Shown here: in pieces, positions 25,089 through 32,244 of the stretch | Layout: every line of letters starts with the position of its first letter | Numbering within the stretch: the first letter of the stretch is position 1 | DNA from: an uncultured Pelagibacteraceae bacterium | GTDB lineage: Bacteria; Pseudomonadota; Alphaproteobacteria; Pelagibacterales; Pelagibacteraceae | Assembly: GCA_902525295.1 (NCBI GenBank) | Contig: CABZGR010000008.1 | Span: forward strand, 1-32,770 | Reading direction: 5' to 3' | DNA: 32,770 nucleotides | Translations under genes and position numbers: made by a program | The notes under the pieces: generated by a model | Seen by the model: only the letters and a program-made list of their open reading frames with translations | Database searches by the model: none | Told to the model about the DNA's origin: nothing

Positions 25089-25122
25089 ATAAATATATAA
25101 AAGTTTAATTTTTATTTAAACT

Positions 25123-26517
25123 TTATAAACTTTTTACTATTTCTTCTGTCATTTTTTTTGCATCTGCAAATAACATTAAAGTATTATCTCTATAGAATAA
25201 GTCATTATCAATGCCTGCATAACCTGGGGAAAGACTTCTTTTTACAAATAAAACTGATTTACTTTTCTCTACATCTAAAACAGGCATACCGTATATTGGA
25301 CTCTGGGGATCTGATTTTGCGACAGGATTTGTGACATCGTTTGCTCCAATTACATATGCAACATCGCAATTGGCAAAATCATTATTAATTTCCTCTAATT
25401 CAAACACTTCATCATAGGGGACATTGGCTTCTGCCAATAAAACATTCATATGTCCAGGCATTCTACCCGCTACAGGATGAATAGCATATGAAACTTTAAC
25501 ACCATTTTTTTTTAATGAGTCAACCATTTCTCTTAATGCATGTTGAGCCTGCGCAACTGCCATACCATATCCAGGAACAATAATAACTGAGGAAGCATTT
25601 TTCATTAAGAAAGCTGCATCATCAGCATTTCCATTTTTTACGGGTTTCTGTTCTTTTTGCTTTAAGCTAGAAGTCTGATCATTGGCACCCCACCCACCAA
25701 GAATAACATTAAAAAACGATCTATTCATTCCTTTGCACATTATATATGATAAAATAGCACCTGATGATCCCACAAGTGCACCAGTAATTATCAGAGCAGT
25801 ATTCTCTAATGTAAATCCTATACCTGCAGCTGCCCATCCAGAGTATGAATTTAACATTGAAATAACAACGGGCATATCTGCACCTCCAATTGGTATAATT
25901 ATTAAAACTCCTGCTAAAAAAGATATTAATATCAATAACCAAAAAACATTAGATAATTGAGATGCGCACAAATAATATATTAAAAATATTATGCTCAATC
26001 CTAATACTAGATTAAAATAATGCTGACCTTTAAATGTAATTGGTGCACCAGACATTATTCCTCTAAGTTTTAAGAAAGCAATAATTGAACCCGAAAATGT
26101 GATTGCTCCAATTGCTGCACCCAAAGACATTTCAATTAGGCTAGCAAGTTTAATACTGCCTGTCGTACCAAGATTGAATGCCTCTGGCTTTAAAAAAGCA
26201 GAAATAGCTACAAAAACAGCAGCCAAACCTACAAGACTGTGAAAACCTGCCACAAGCTCTGGCATTGCTGTCATTGGAATTCTGAATGCTATAAACGCAC
26301 CAATCGATCCACCAATAATAAGAAATATTAGAACATATATAAATCCAGGACCAAAGTTTCCAATCGTTAAAAAAGTAACTACTATTGAAATTACCATCCC
26401 AGCAATTCCAAAGTAATTTCCTTGTCTTGATGTCTCTGGTGAAGATAAACCTCTTAGAGCCAATATAAACAAAATGCCTGAAATTAAATAAAATATTGCT
26501 GAAAGATTGGCTGACAT
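25123..26517 (-). CDS. pntB: NAD(P) transhydrogenase subunit beta PntB
   Basis: PntB carries the membrane domain II part and the NADP(H)-binding domain III of the proton-translocating transhydrogenase, which makes NADPH from NADH using the proton gradient. The 464-residue protein starts with about nine membrane helices (residues 1-275, including FHSLVGLAAVFVAI and VISMLNSYSGWAAAGIGFTL), then the soluble domain with SVIIVPGYGMAVAQAQHALREM, VSYAIHPVAGRMPGHMNVLLAEA and VIGANDVTNPVAK, the NADP signature. Start is 2 bp after pntAB. The SxtJ-like gene follows 34 bp downstream. Confidence 0.97.
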   Translation of the reverse strand: MSANLSAIFYLISGILFILALRGLSSPETSRQGNYFGIAGMVISIVVTFLTIGNFGPGFIYVLIFLIIGGSIGAFIAFRIPMTAMPELVAGFHSLVGLAAVFVAISAFLKPEAFNLGTTGSIKLASLIEMSLGAAIGAITFSGSIIAFLKLRGIMSGAPITFKGQHYFNLVLGLSIIFLIYYLCASQLSNVFWLLILISFLAGVLIIIPIGGADMPVVISMLNSYSGWAAAGIGFTLENTALIITGALVGSSGAILSYIMCKGMNRSFFNVILGGWGANDQTSSLKQKEQKPVKNGNADDAAFLMKNASSVIIVPGYGMAVAQAQHALREMVDSLKKNGVKVSYAIHPVAGRMPGHMNVLLAEANVPYDEVFELEEINNDFANCDVAYVIGANDVTNPVAKSDPQSPIYGMPVLDVEKSKSVLFVKRSLSPGYAGIDNDLFYRDNTLMLFADAKKMTEEIVKSL

Positions 26518-26519
26518 AA

Positions 26520-26822
26520 TTATTTTTTCTTCTTCTTATACATTTGTAACATCCTTTGAGTTACTAAAAATCCTCCAAAAATATTTATAGCTGCTAAAAT
26601 TATTGCTAAGTATCCAAATATATTTGAGATTTCAAAAACGCTTTCAAAAGAGCCTGCTAATGCTGCAATGATTGCTCCTACAATAATCACGGAAGAAATC
26701 GCATTTGTTACAGACATTAAAGGTGTATGTAATGATGGAGTAACACTCCATACAACATAATATCCAACAAATATAGATAAGATGAAAATGCTTAGTCTAA
26801 ATATAAAAGGATCAATTTCCAT
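26520..26822 (-). CDS. NAD(P) transhydrogenase alpha subunit, membrane part (PntAB type)
   Basis: A 100-residue protein of three membrane helices (roughly 7-24, 37-58, 68-90), with VTPSLHTPLMSVTNAISSVIIVGAI, the conserved domain II segment present at the C-terminus of fused PntA proteins. Here it is a separate polypeptide, as in Rhodospirillum rubrum and many alphaproteobacteria, giving a three-gene pnt operon. The start ATG overlaps the pntAA stop by one base. The C-terminal KKKKK is a membrane-proximal basic cap. Confidence 0.94.
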   Translation of the reverse strand: MEIDPFIFRLSIFILSIFVGYYVVWSVTPSLHTPLMSVTNAISSVIIVGAIIAALAGSFESVFEISNIFGYLAIILAAINIFGGFLVTQRMLQMYKKKKK

Positions 26823-27910
26823 TATTTAATCATTGTTTTTTCGATTATCTCGTCTTCCAAATTGAATTCGAAATTATTTTTTTCTTTATCAAAAAGATTT
26901 TGTACAAAATTAAACATATTTTTTGCATATAGGTTTGAAGCTGAAACAGGTAATTTGTTTAAGATATTTCTTTCACCCATTATTTTAACTCCATTTTTTT
27001 CTATAATCTGATCTACCTTAGTGAATTCAGAGTTTCCGCCTTGTGAAGCTGCTAAGTCATAAATTACAGAACCGCTAGGCATACAATCTATCATTTCTTT
27101 TGTTATTATGATTGGTGCTTTCTTACCTGGTATAAGCGCTGTGCATACTACAATATCAATTTTTTTTAAAGTTTCTTTTAGTAATTCATTTTGTTTTTTT
27201 TTGAAATCTTCAGTGGTTTCTTTTGCATATCCACCCTCAGTTTCTAAATTTTCAGAACCTTCAACAGTTAAAAATTTACCGCCCAAACTTTCGACTTGTT
27301 CTTTAGAAGCAAGTCTGACATCTGTCGCGAAGACAATTGCTCCCATCCTTTTTGCAGTTGCTATCGCTTGTAAACCTGCAACACCTGCACCGACTATTAA
27401 TACTTTAGCTGCTGATATCGTACCTGCAGCAGTCATCATCATTGGTATTGCTTTCTGAAAATATGCGAAAGAATCTATTACAGCTTTATAGCCTGCTAAG
27501 TTCGCTTGAGACGACAGAATATCCATAGATTGAGCCCTTGTTATTCTTGGTAAAAGTTCAAGTGAAAAACAGTTAATGTTTTTTGATATAATATTCTTTA
27601 ACTTTTTTTCATTTGAAAATGAATTTAAAACTCCAATTAATATTTGATCTTTTTTAAGTTTATCTAAGTAGTTATCATCAAGTATATTCATCTGTAAAAT
27701 AGCATTAGAATTAGAAATTATTTCCTCATTACTATTAAAAATATTAGCTCCTTGTGTTTCATATTCATGATCTGTAATTCCTAAATGTAAAGCATAGTCT
27801 TTGGTTAGATTAACTTCTAATCCGAGAGATTTATATTTTTTTATAACATCTGGTGTTATTGCAACTCTTTTCTCAAGATTTATATTTTCTGAAATTGATC
27901 CAACAATCAT
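26822..27910 (-). CDS. NAD(P) transhydrogenase alpha subunit, soluble NAD-binding part (PntAA type)
   Basis: Domain I of transhydrogenase binds NAD(H) and is related to alanine dehydrogenase. The 362-residue protein begins MIVGSISENINLEKRVAITPD, contains TRAQSMDILSSQANLAGYKAV, the Rossmann motif KVLIVGAGVAGLQAIATAKRMGA with FATDVR, and IPGKKAPIIITKEMI and YDLAASQGGNSEFT. These are the standard segments of PntAA, and no membrane part is attached, consistent with the split three-gene form. The start lies one base beyond the stop of the small oxidase-like gene, so it probably shares a transcript with it and rpmJ. Confidence 0.97.
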   Translation of the reverse strand: MIVGSISENINLEKRVAITPDVIKKYKSLGLEVNLTKDYALHLGITDHEYETQGANIFNSNEEIISNSNAILQMNILDDNYLDKLKKDQILIGVLNSFSNEKKLKNIISKNINCFSLELLPRITRAQSMDILSSQANLAGYKAVIDSFAYFQKAIPMMMTAAGTISAAKVLIVGAGVAGLQAIATAKRMGAIVFATDVRLASKEQVESLGGKFLTVEGSENLETEGGYAKETTEDFKKKQNELLKETLKKIDIVVCTALIPGKKAPIIITKEMIDCMPSGSVIYDLAASQGGNSEFTKVDQIIEKNGVKIMGERNILNKLPVSASNLYAKNMFNFVQNLFDKEKNNFEFNLEDEIIEKTMIK

Positions 27911-27911
27911 A

Positions 27912-28022
27912 TTACAATAAGAATATAGCCATAAGTATTAAAATACTGATTACAGCAACAGAACCCCATAGCACAAATTTAGTAAAATTATTCCAAGTGT
28001 TTTTATGTTCATCATTATCCAT
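27912..28022 (-). CDS. Tiny membrane protein, aa3-type oxidase subunit IV-like
   Basis: A 36-residue protein with a charged start (MDNDEHKNTWNNFTKF), a single membrane helix (about residues 18-36, LWGSVAVISILILMAIF) and no tail. This composition matches the bacterial aa3-type cytochrome c oxidase subunit IV family (COX4_pro_2), in which an aromatic NNF..F segment precedes the helix. I recall that such genes sit next to pntA in several alphaproteobacteria. It is 1 base before pntAA and 2 bases after rpmJ. The assignment is by pattern and context only. Confidence 0.7.
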   Translation of the reverse strand: MDNDEHKNTWNNFTKFVLWGSVAVISILILMAIFLL

Positions 28023-28024
28023 TA

Positions 28025-28150
28025 TTACTTTTGTCTAGCTTTAAATTTTGGGTTTTTTTTATTTATAATATATACTCTACCCCTTCTTCTTACTAATTTG
28101 GAGTTAAGATCTCTTTTTTTTAAGGATTTTAATGAACTTGCAATTTTCAT
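28025..28150 (-). CDS. rpmJ: Ribosomal protein bL36 (cysteine-free form)
   Basis: A 41-residue basic protein beginning [14 protein letters not shown] and including [24 protein letters not shown], the bL36 consensus. It has no cysteine or histidine ligands, so it is the zinc-independent form common in alphaproteobacteria. Its ATG (28150) overlaps the stop of the epimerase gene by 4 bp as ATGA, immediately after a 12-base A run on the coding strand, which is unusual for an essential ribosomal gene. It is followed by the oxidase-like gene after 2 bases. Confidence 0.94.
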   Translation of the reverse strand: MKIASSLKSLKKRDLNSKLVRRRGRVYIINKKNPKFKARQK

Positions 28151-29040
28151 AATTTTTTTTTTTTAGATTTAATAAACGAACTTATGTAATCTTTCAAATT
28201 TATTTTTCCATAAAATTTAATTATTTTATTATTAAATGTCTTATTGTTTAGAGATGATTTATATCTTTCACCTAATCTGTGAGGTATGTATTTAATTTTA
28301 GAATTAAACATTTTGGCAACATCTATAATTGAATAAGATTTTTTGTTAGTAATACTGTAATATCTACATTTGTCAGCTTTCCATGCCATAAAACAAATAT
28401 TTACAGTATCTGATATATGAGTAAATCTTCTTGTTTGTGTACCAGGTTTTACAACTGTTAATGGTCTGCCATTCGAGTATTGATTCTGGAATATACCTAT
28501 TACAGTTGCCATATTGCCTTTTGTAATTTGGTTTTGACCATATACATTATAAAAATAAATAATTTCAAATTTTAAGTTAAACCATTTTTTTAAATTTTGC
28601 AGTAACTCTATATTTTTTGACTTGGTAAAAGCATAAGGCGATAAATTTTTATCCTGACCTTTTTTTCCAAGAGATGCCGATGTTGCTGAATATACTAATT
28701 TAATTTTATTATCTATGCAGAAATTAAAAACTTCTTTGCTTCCTAGCGTATTTGTTTCGTAACATTGATTAAAATATTTAAAACTTTGGTATATTCTTGA
28801 AAATTCTCCAAAATGAAAAATTGTATTAATATTATTTTTGTATTTGTTTAAAATTAACTTAATATTAATTGTATCTCCTTTGAAATATTTTAATCTATTG
28901 GATTTTATGTGATTTTTGTAATATCCAGATGAATAGTTATCTATACTAATTATATTATTATTTGTCTTTTCCAAAAGTAATTTGATTAAGTTCGAACCAA
29001 CAAAGCCCGCCCCACCGGTTACAACAAGATATTTTTTCAT
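28147..29040 (-). CDS. NAD-dependent epimerase/dehydratase (GalE-like SDR)
   Basis: An extended short-chain dehydrogenase/reductase of 297 residues acting on a nucleotide sugar. [14 protein letters not shown] (residues 6-19) binds NAD; the catalytic Ser/Thr region is VYSATSAS (117-123) and the YxxxK is Tyr136/Lys140 (SPYAFTKSK). [14 protein letters not shown] and YFYNVYG resemble a surface-cluster epimerase subfamily rather than standard GalE. A C-terminal basic tail ends in five Lys from a 12-base A run. It is 18 bp after fcl and overlaps rpmJ by 4 bp. The exact substrate is not clear from sequence. Confidence 0.87.
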   Translation of the reverse strand: MKKYLVVTGGAGFVGSNLIKLLLEKTNNNIISIDNYSSGYYKNHIKSNRLKYFKGDTINIKLILNKYKNNINTIFHFGEFSRIYQSFKYFNQCYETNTLGSKEVFNFCIDNKIKLVYSATSASLGKKGQDKNLSPYAFTKSKNIELLQNLKKWFNLKFEIIYFYNVYGQNQITKGNMATVIGIFQNQYSNGRPLTVVKPGTQTRRFTHISDTVNICFMAWKADKCRYYSITNKKSYSIIDVAKMFNSKIKYIPHRLGERYKSSLNNKTFNNKIIKFYGKINLKDYISSFIKSKKKKL

Positions 29041-29058
29041 TTAGTTAATATAAATAAT

Positions 29059-29997
29059 TTATTTTTTTTTTAAATGATTCTTTAAATAATCATTTATTGC
29101 AATTGATATTCCTTTATCAAATTTAGTTTGGTATCTCCATCCATATTTTTTTGCTAGAGATGAATCTAGTAACTTTTTAAAAGTTCCATTTGGTTTATTT
29201 TTGTCAAAAATTATTTTAAGATTAACATTCATATGTCTCATTATTAATCTTGCATAATATTCAATGCTGTAATCTAAACCTGTTCCAATATTAAATATTT
29301 TATGTTTCGTTTTTTTTTTTAAAAAAAATATACATGCTGCAGCTATGTCTTCACTAGATATAACTTCTCTCAAAGATTTACCATTTCCCCATAAAGTAAT
29401 ATGGTCTTTATTCTTTGAGACAGCATCTACTATTTTTTTAATTAGTGCAGGAATAAAATGAGAATTTTTACTATCATAGTTATCGTTTTCACCATAGGAA
29501 TTGCATGGCATTAAAGTTTTGTAGTTTAAATTATATTGATCACTATAATTTTCACAAAGTTTCAAACCTGCAATTTTTGCAATTGCATATGGTTCGTTTG
29601 TCTTCTCAAGATAATTTGACAATAGATAGCTTTCTTTAATAGGCTGCTTTGATTTCCTAGGATATATACAGCTAGATCCTAAAAAAATTAAATTTTTTAC
29701 ACCTGCTAAATAACTCCCATGAATAACATTAGATTGAATTGCTAAATTTTCGTATATAAATGAAGCTCTATCAGTATTATTTGCAACTATTCCTCCAACT
29801 TTTGCTGCAGCCAAGATTACTCCGTCTGGTTTTTTGTTAATTAGATATTTAAAAACATCCTTTTGATTTGTTAAATCAAGTTTTTTTTTGTTCTCAAATA
29901 AAATCTCAAATTTCTTGTTTTTTTTATATTTTCTTAAGATTGCAGACCCAATCATGCCATTATGACCAGCTACAAAAATTCTTTCTTTTTTAGACAT
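29059..29997 (-). CDS. fcl: GDP-L-fucose synthase
   Basis: Fcl (WcaG) converts GDP-4-keto-6-deoxymannose to GDP-L-fucose by 3,5-epimerisation and NADPH reduction. The 312-residue protein has the dinucleotide motif FVAGHNGMIGSAI (8-20), AAAKVGGIVANNTDRASFIYENL, the catalytic SSCIYPRKSKQPI segment (Ser108/109, Cys110) and PYAIAKIAG with Tyr137 and Lys141. These segments fit the GDP-fucose synthase subfamily closely. It overlaps gmd by 8 bp, which makes the Gmd-Fcl enzyme pair a translationally coupled unit. Confidence 0.95.
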   Translation of the reverse strand: MSKKERIFVAGHNGMIGSAILRKYKKNKKFEILFENKKKLDLTNQKDVFKYLINKKPDGVILAAAKVGGIVANNTDRASFIYENLAIQSNVIHGSYLAGVKNLIFLGSSCIYPRKSKQPIKESYLLSNYLEKTNEPYAIAKIAGLKLCENYSDQYNLNYKTLMPCNSYGENDNYDSKNSHFIPALIKKIVDAVSKNKDHITLWGNGKSLREVISSEDIAAACIFFLKKKTKHKIFNIGTGLDYSIEYYARLIMRHMNVNLKIIFDKNKPNGTFKKLLDSSLAKKYGWRYQTKFDKGISIAINDYLKNHLKKK

Positions 29998-31021
29998 TAT
30001 GAATTTGATTTAATTCATATTCGACCATATCTTTAATTAGATAGTTAATATCTTTTAATGGTTTCCATTTTAAAATTTTTTTTGCTTTTGATGCGTCCCC
30101 TTTTAGATTTTCAACATCTGCTGGTCTAAAATATTCCTTTTTTATCTCAATTATTGGCCGTTTATTTAAAAACGCCTTTTCATTTATACCATTTCCTCGC
30201 CATGTAATTTTAAGTTTTAGATATTTAGCTACTAAATTTACAAATTGCTTAACTGAATATTGTTTACCAGTAGAAATTACCCAATCTTCGGGTTTACTAT
30301 ATTGCAAAATCATCCACATTGCTTCCACATAGTCTTGTGCATGTCCCCAATCTCTTTTAGAATAAAGGTTTCCTAGATATAGTTTTTTCTGTGTTCCATT
30401 CTTTATATTGCATAAACCTTTAACAATTTTTTTTGTTACAAAAGTTTCACCTCTCAAGGGACTTTCATGATTAAATAAAATTCCATTACATGCAAAAATT
30501 TTGTAAGATTCTCTATAATTTATTGTTATCCAATGAGAATATACTTTTGAAACACCGTAAGGGCTTCTAGGATAAAATGGTGTCTTTTCATTTTGAGGAA
30601 AAGTTTGAACTTTCCCAAACATTTCTGAACTACCAGCTTGGTAAAATTTAATTTTTTTATTTAATTTGACGATTGAGTCTAAAATTCTTAAAGAACCTAA
30701 TGCATCTGCATTTGATGTATATTCAGGGATTTTGAATGAAACAGCAACATGAGATTGTGCCGCTAAATTATATATCTCATTAGGTTTTGTTTTTTTAATA
30801 ATGTCAAAGACAGCAGTCCCATCGGTTACGTCTCCATAGTGAAGTATAAAATTTTTTTTCTTTAAGAAAGGATCTTGATAAATGTCATCAATTCTGATTG
30901 TATTTATAGATGAAGATCTCCTCTTAACACCATGAACTACATAACCTTTGTTTAATAAAAATTTACTTAAATAAGATCCATCTTGTCCAGTAACCCCAAA
31001 AATTAAAGCGGTTTTTTTCAT
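29990..31021 (-). CDS. gmd: GDP-mannose 4,6-dehydratase
   Basis: Gmd dehydrates GDP-D-mannose to GDP-4-keto-6-deoxy-D-mannose, the precursor of GDP-L-fucose and other deoxysugars. The 343-residue protein starts MKKTALIFGVTGQDGSYLSKFL (dinucleotide fold), has YNLAAQSHVAVSF, YQAGSSEMFG with Ser131/132 and Glu133, SPYGVSKVY (Tyr155, Lys159), and the Gmd-specific NHESPLRGETFVTKKI and KRDWGHAQDYVEAMW. These confirm the subfamily. The start codon lies in a perfect 18 bp palindrome, and a 76 bp gap separates it from the 5S rRNA gene. Confidence 0.97.
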   Translation of the reverse strand: MKKTALIFGVTGQDGSYLSKFLLNKGYVVHGVKRRSSSINTIRIDDIYQDPFLKKKNFILHYGDVTDGTAVFDIIKKTKPNEIYNLAAQSHVAVSFKIPEYTSNADALGSLRILDSIVKLNKKIKFYQAGSSEMFGKVQTFPQNEKTPFYPRSPYGVSKVYSHWITINYRESYKIFACNGILFNHESPLRGETFVTKKIVKGLCNIKNGTQKKLYLGNLYSKRDWGHAQDYVEAMWMILQYSKPEDWVISTGKQYSVKQFVNLVAKYLKLKITWRGNGINEKAFLNKRPIIEIKKEYFRPADVENLKGDASKAKKILKWKPLKDINYLIKDMVEYELNQIHNV

Positions 31022-31037
31022 AATAAAATTTTATTAT
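31020..31037. repeat. 18 bp perfect AT palindrome at gmd start
   Basis: ATAATAAAATTTTATTAT is its own reverse complement and includes the last two bases of the gmd start codon complement. Such a palindrome could be an operator or a hairpin in the gmd leader, but in AT-rich DNA like this it can arise easily by chance. No repeat of it was noticed elsewhere. Confidence 0.35.
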
Positions 31038-31097
31038 AAATTTTAGATTTTTTAATACTAGATAATTCTAATTAATTACAGAAATTTATTATTTAAA

Positions 31098-31213
31098 GCC
31101 TGGCAACGTCCTACTCTTCCGTGTCTTAAGACAAAGTACCATCGGCGCTGAAAGGCTTGACTTCCGAGTTCGAAATGGTATCGGGTATATCACTTTCGCA
31201 ATAATCACCAGGC
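31098..31213 (-). rRNA. rrf: 5S ribosomal RNA
   Basis: The minus strand reads GCCTGGTGATTATTGCG at its 5' end and closes with GACGTTGCCAGGC, forming the terminal helix I (GCCTGG with CCAGGC). The conserved interior CCGATACCATTTCGAACTCGG (loop B/C), CGCCGATGGTA and loop E segment GGAAGAGTAGG are all present. Length is 116 nt, normal for 5S. No 16S or 23S gene lies in the window; instead a GDP-mannose epimerase gene lies upstream and gmd downstream. A split of 5S from 16S-23S is a feature I recall in Pelagibacter. Confidence 0.94.
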
Positions 31214-31225
31214 AACTTCTTTTAT

Positions 31226-31231
31226 ATTATA
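31226..31231 (-). promoter_or_regulatory. Possible -10 element for the 5S rRNA gene
   Basis: On the minus strand TATAAT lies 12 bases before the mature 5S end, compatible with a start a few bases upstream of the mature RNA. No convincing -35 at 16-18 bp is seen (TTTACA is only 9 bp away). The gap between the epimerase gene and 5S is only 36 bp, so a promoter, if present, must be here or in the end of that gene. Confidence 0.3.
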
Positions 31232-31249
31232 AAATTCAAATGTAAACAT

Positions 31250-32239
31250 CTATTTTTGATATTTAGTTATATTTTTTTTTGATATTTCTTTATAAATCCA
31301 ATTATAAGTAACTTCTAAACCAGTCTTTAATTTAATATTCGGCTCCCATTTTAAAATTTTGTTTATAAGTTTATTATCACTTGATCTTCCTCTTACTCCT
31401 TTTGGCTTATCTAACAAGTATTTTTTCTTTACATTGTAACCAGAGATTTTCTCAATGATTTTTATCATTTTATTTATAGAAACTCTTTCAGATGATCCAA
31501 GATTAACAGGGTCTGAATATGTGCTAGAAAAAATTTTTAATATTCCATTAATACAATCATCTATAAACATGAAACTTCTAGTTTGTTTTCCATCACCCCA
31601 AACTTCAATATCTTTTTTTTTTTTTAATTTAGCTTCTGCTATTTTTCTGCATAAGGCAGCTGGCGCTTTTTCTCTGCCTCCAGAAAATGTACCCAAAGGC
31701 CCATATACATTATGCAATCTAACAACTCTTACTTTTAAACCATAATCTTCTTGAAAATGTCTGCACATTCTTTCGCTAAAAAGTTTCTCCCATCCATATC
31801 CATCCTCTGGGTCTGCTGGATATGCATCCTCTTCTTTTAAACCTGGATTATTTGAAATTTTTTGTTTTTGTGAGTTATATACACAGGCACTTGATGAAAA
31901 AAGAAATTTTTTAACTCCATTAACTCTACTTGCGTTGAGAAGATTTGTATTAATTAATACTGACGTCATACAAGCTGCTTTATTGTTCTCAATAAAACCC
32001 ATACCACCCATATTGCAAGCTAAATTAAATACATAGTCAACTTTTTTTGTTACTTTAATACAATTTGAATAATCATTTAAATCAAGAGAATGAAATTTAG
32101 TTGTTTTTTTAAAATTTTGAAACCAATACTTTAGTGGTTTAATATCACAACATATAACTTTATAATTTTCTTTTAATAACCTTGCTGCTAAATGACCGCC
32201 AATAAACCCTCCTGCTCCTGTAATTAAAACTTTTTTCAT
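31250..32239 (-). CDS. GDP-mannose 3,5-epimerase-like SDR
   Basis: The 329-residue protein resembles plant GDP-D-mannose 3',5'-epimerase, which makes GDP-L-galactose or GDP-L-gulose. Visible segments are NMGGMGFIENN (76-86), SSSACVYN (Cys119), DGYGWEKLFSERMC (Tyr148, Lys152), RLHNVYGPLGTFSGGREKAPAALCRK (Lys191), EVWGDGKQTRSFMFIDDC and GVRGRSSDN. The Cys to Tyr distance (29) and Tyr to Lys191 distance (43) equal those of plant GME (Cys145, Tyr174, Lys217), so the epimerisation acids are in register. A 13-base A run (about 31613-31625) encodes KKKK. It lies 5 bp after the FkbM fragment. Confidence 0.87.
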   Translation of the reverse strand: MKKVLITGAGGFIGGHLAARLLKENYKVICCDIKPLKYWFQNFKKTTKFHSLDLNDYSNCIKVTKKVDYVFNLACNMGGMGFIENNKAACMTSVLINTNLLNASRVNGVKKFLFSSSACVYNSQKQKISNNPGLKEEDAYPADPEDGYGWEKLFSERMCRHFQEDYGLKVRVVRLHNVYGPLGTFSGGREKAPAALCRKIAEAKLKKKKDIEVWGDGKQTRSFMFIDDCINGILKIFSSTYSDPVNLGSSERVSINKMIKIIEKISGYNVKKKYLLDKPKGVRGRSSDNKLINKILKWEPNIKLKTGLEVTYNWIYKEISKKNITKYQK

Positions 32240-32244
32240 TATAT

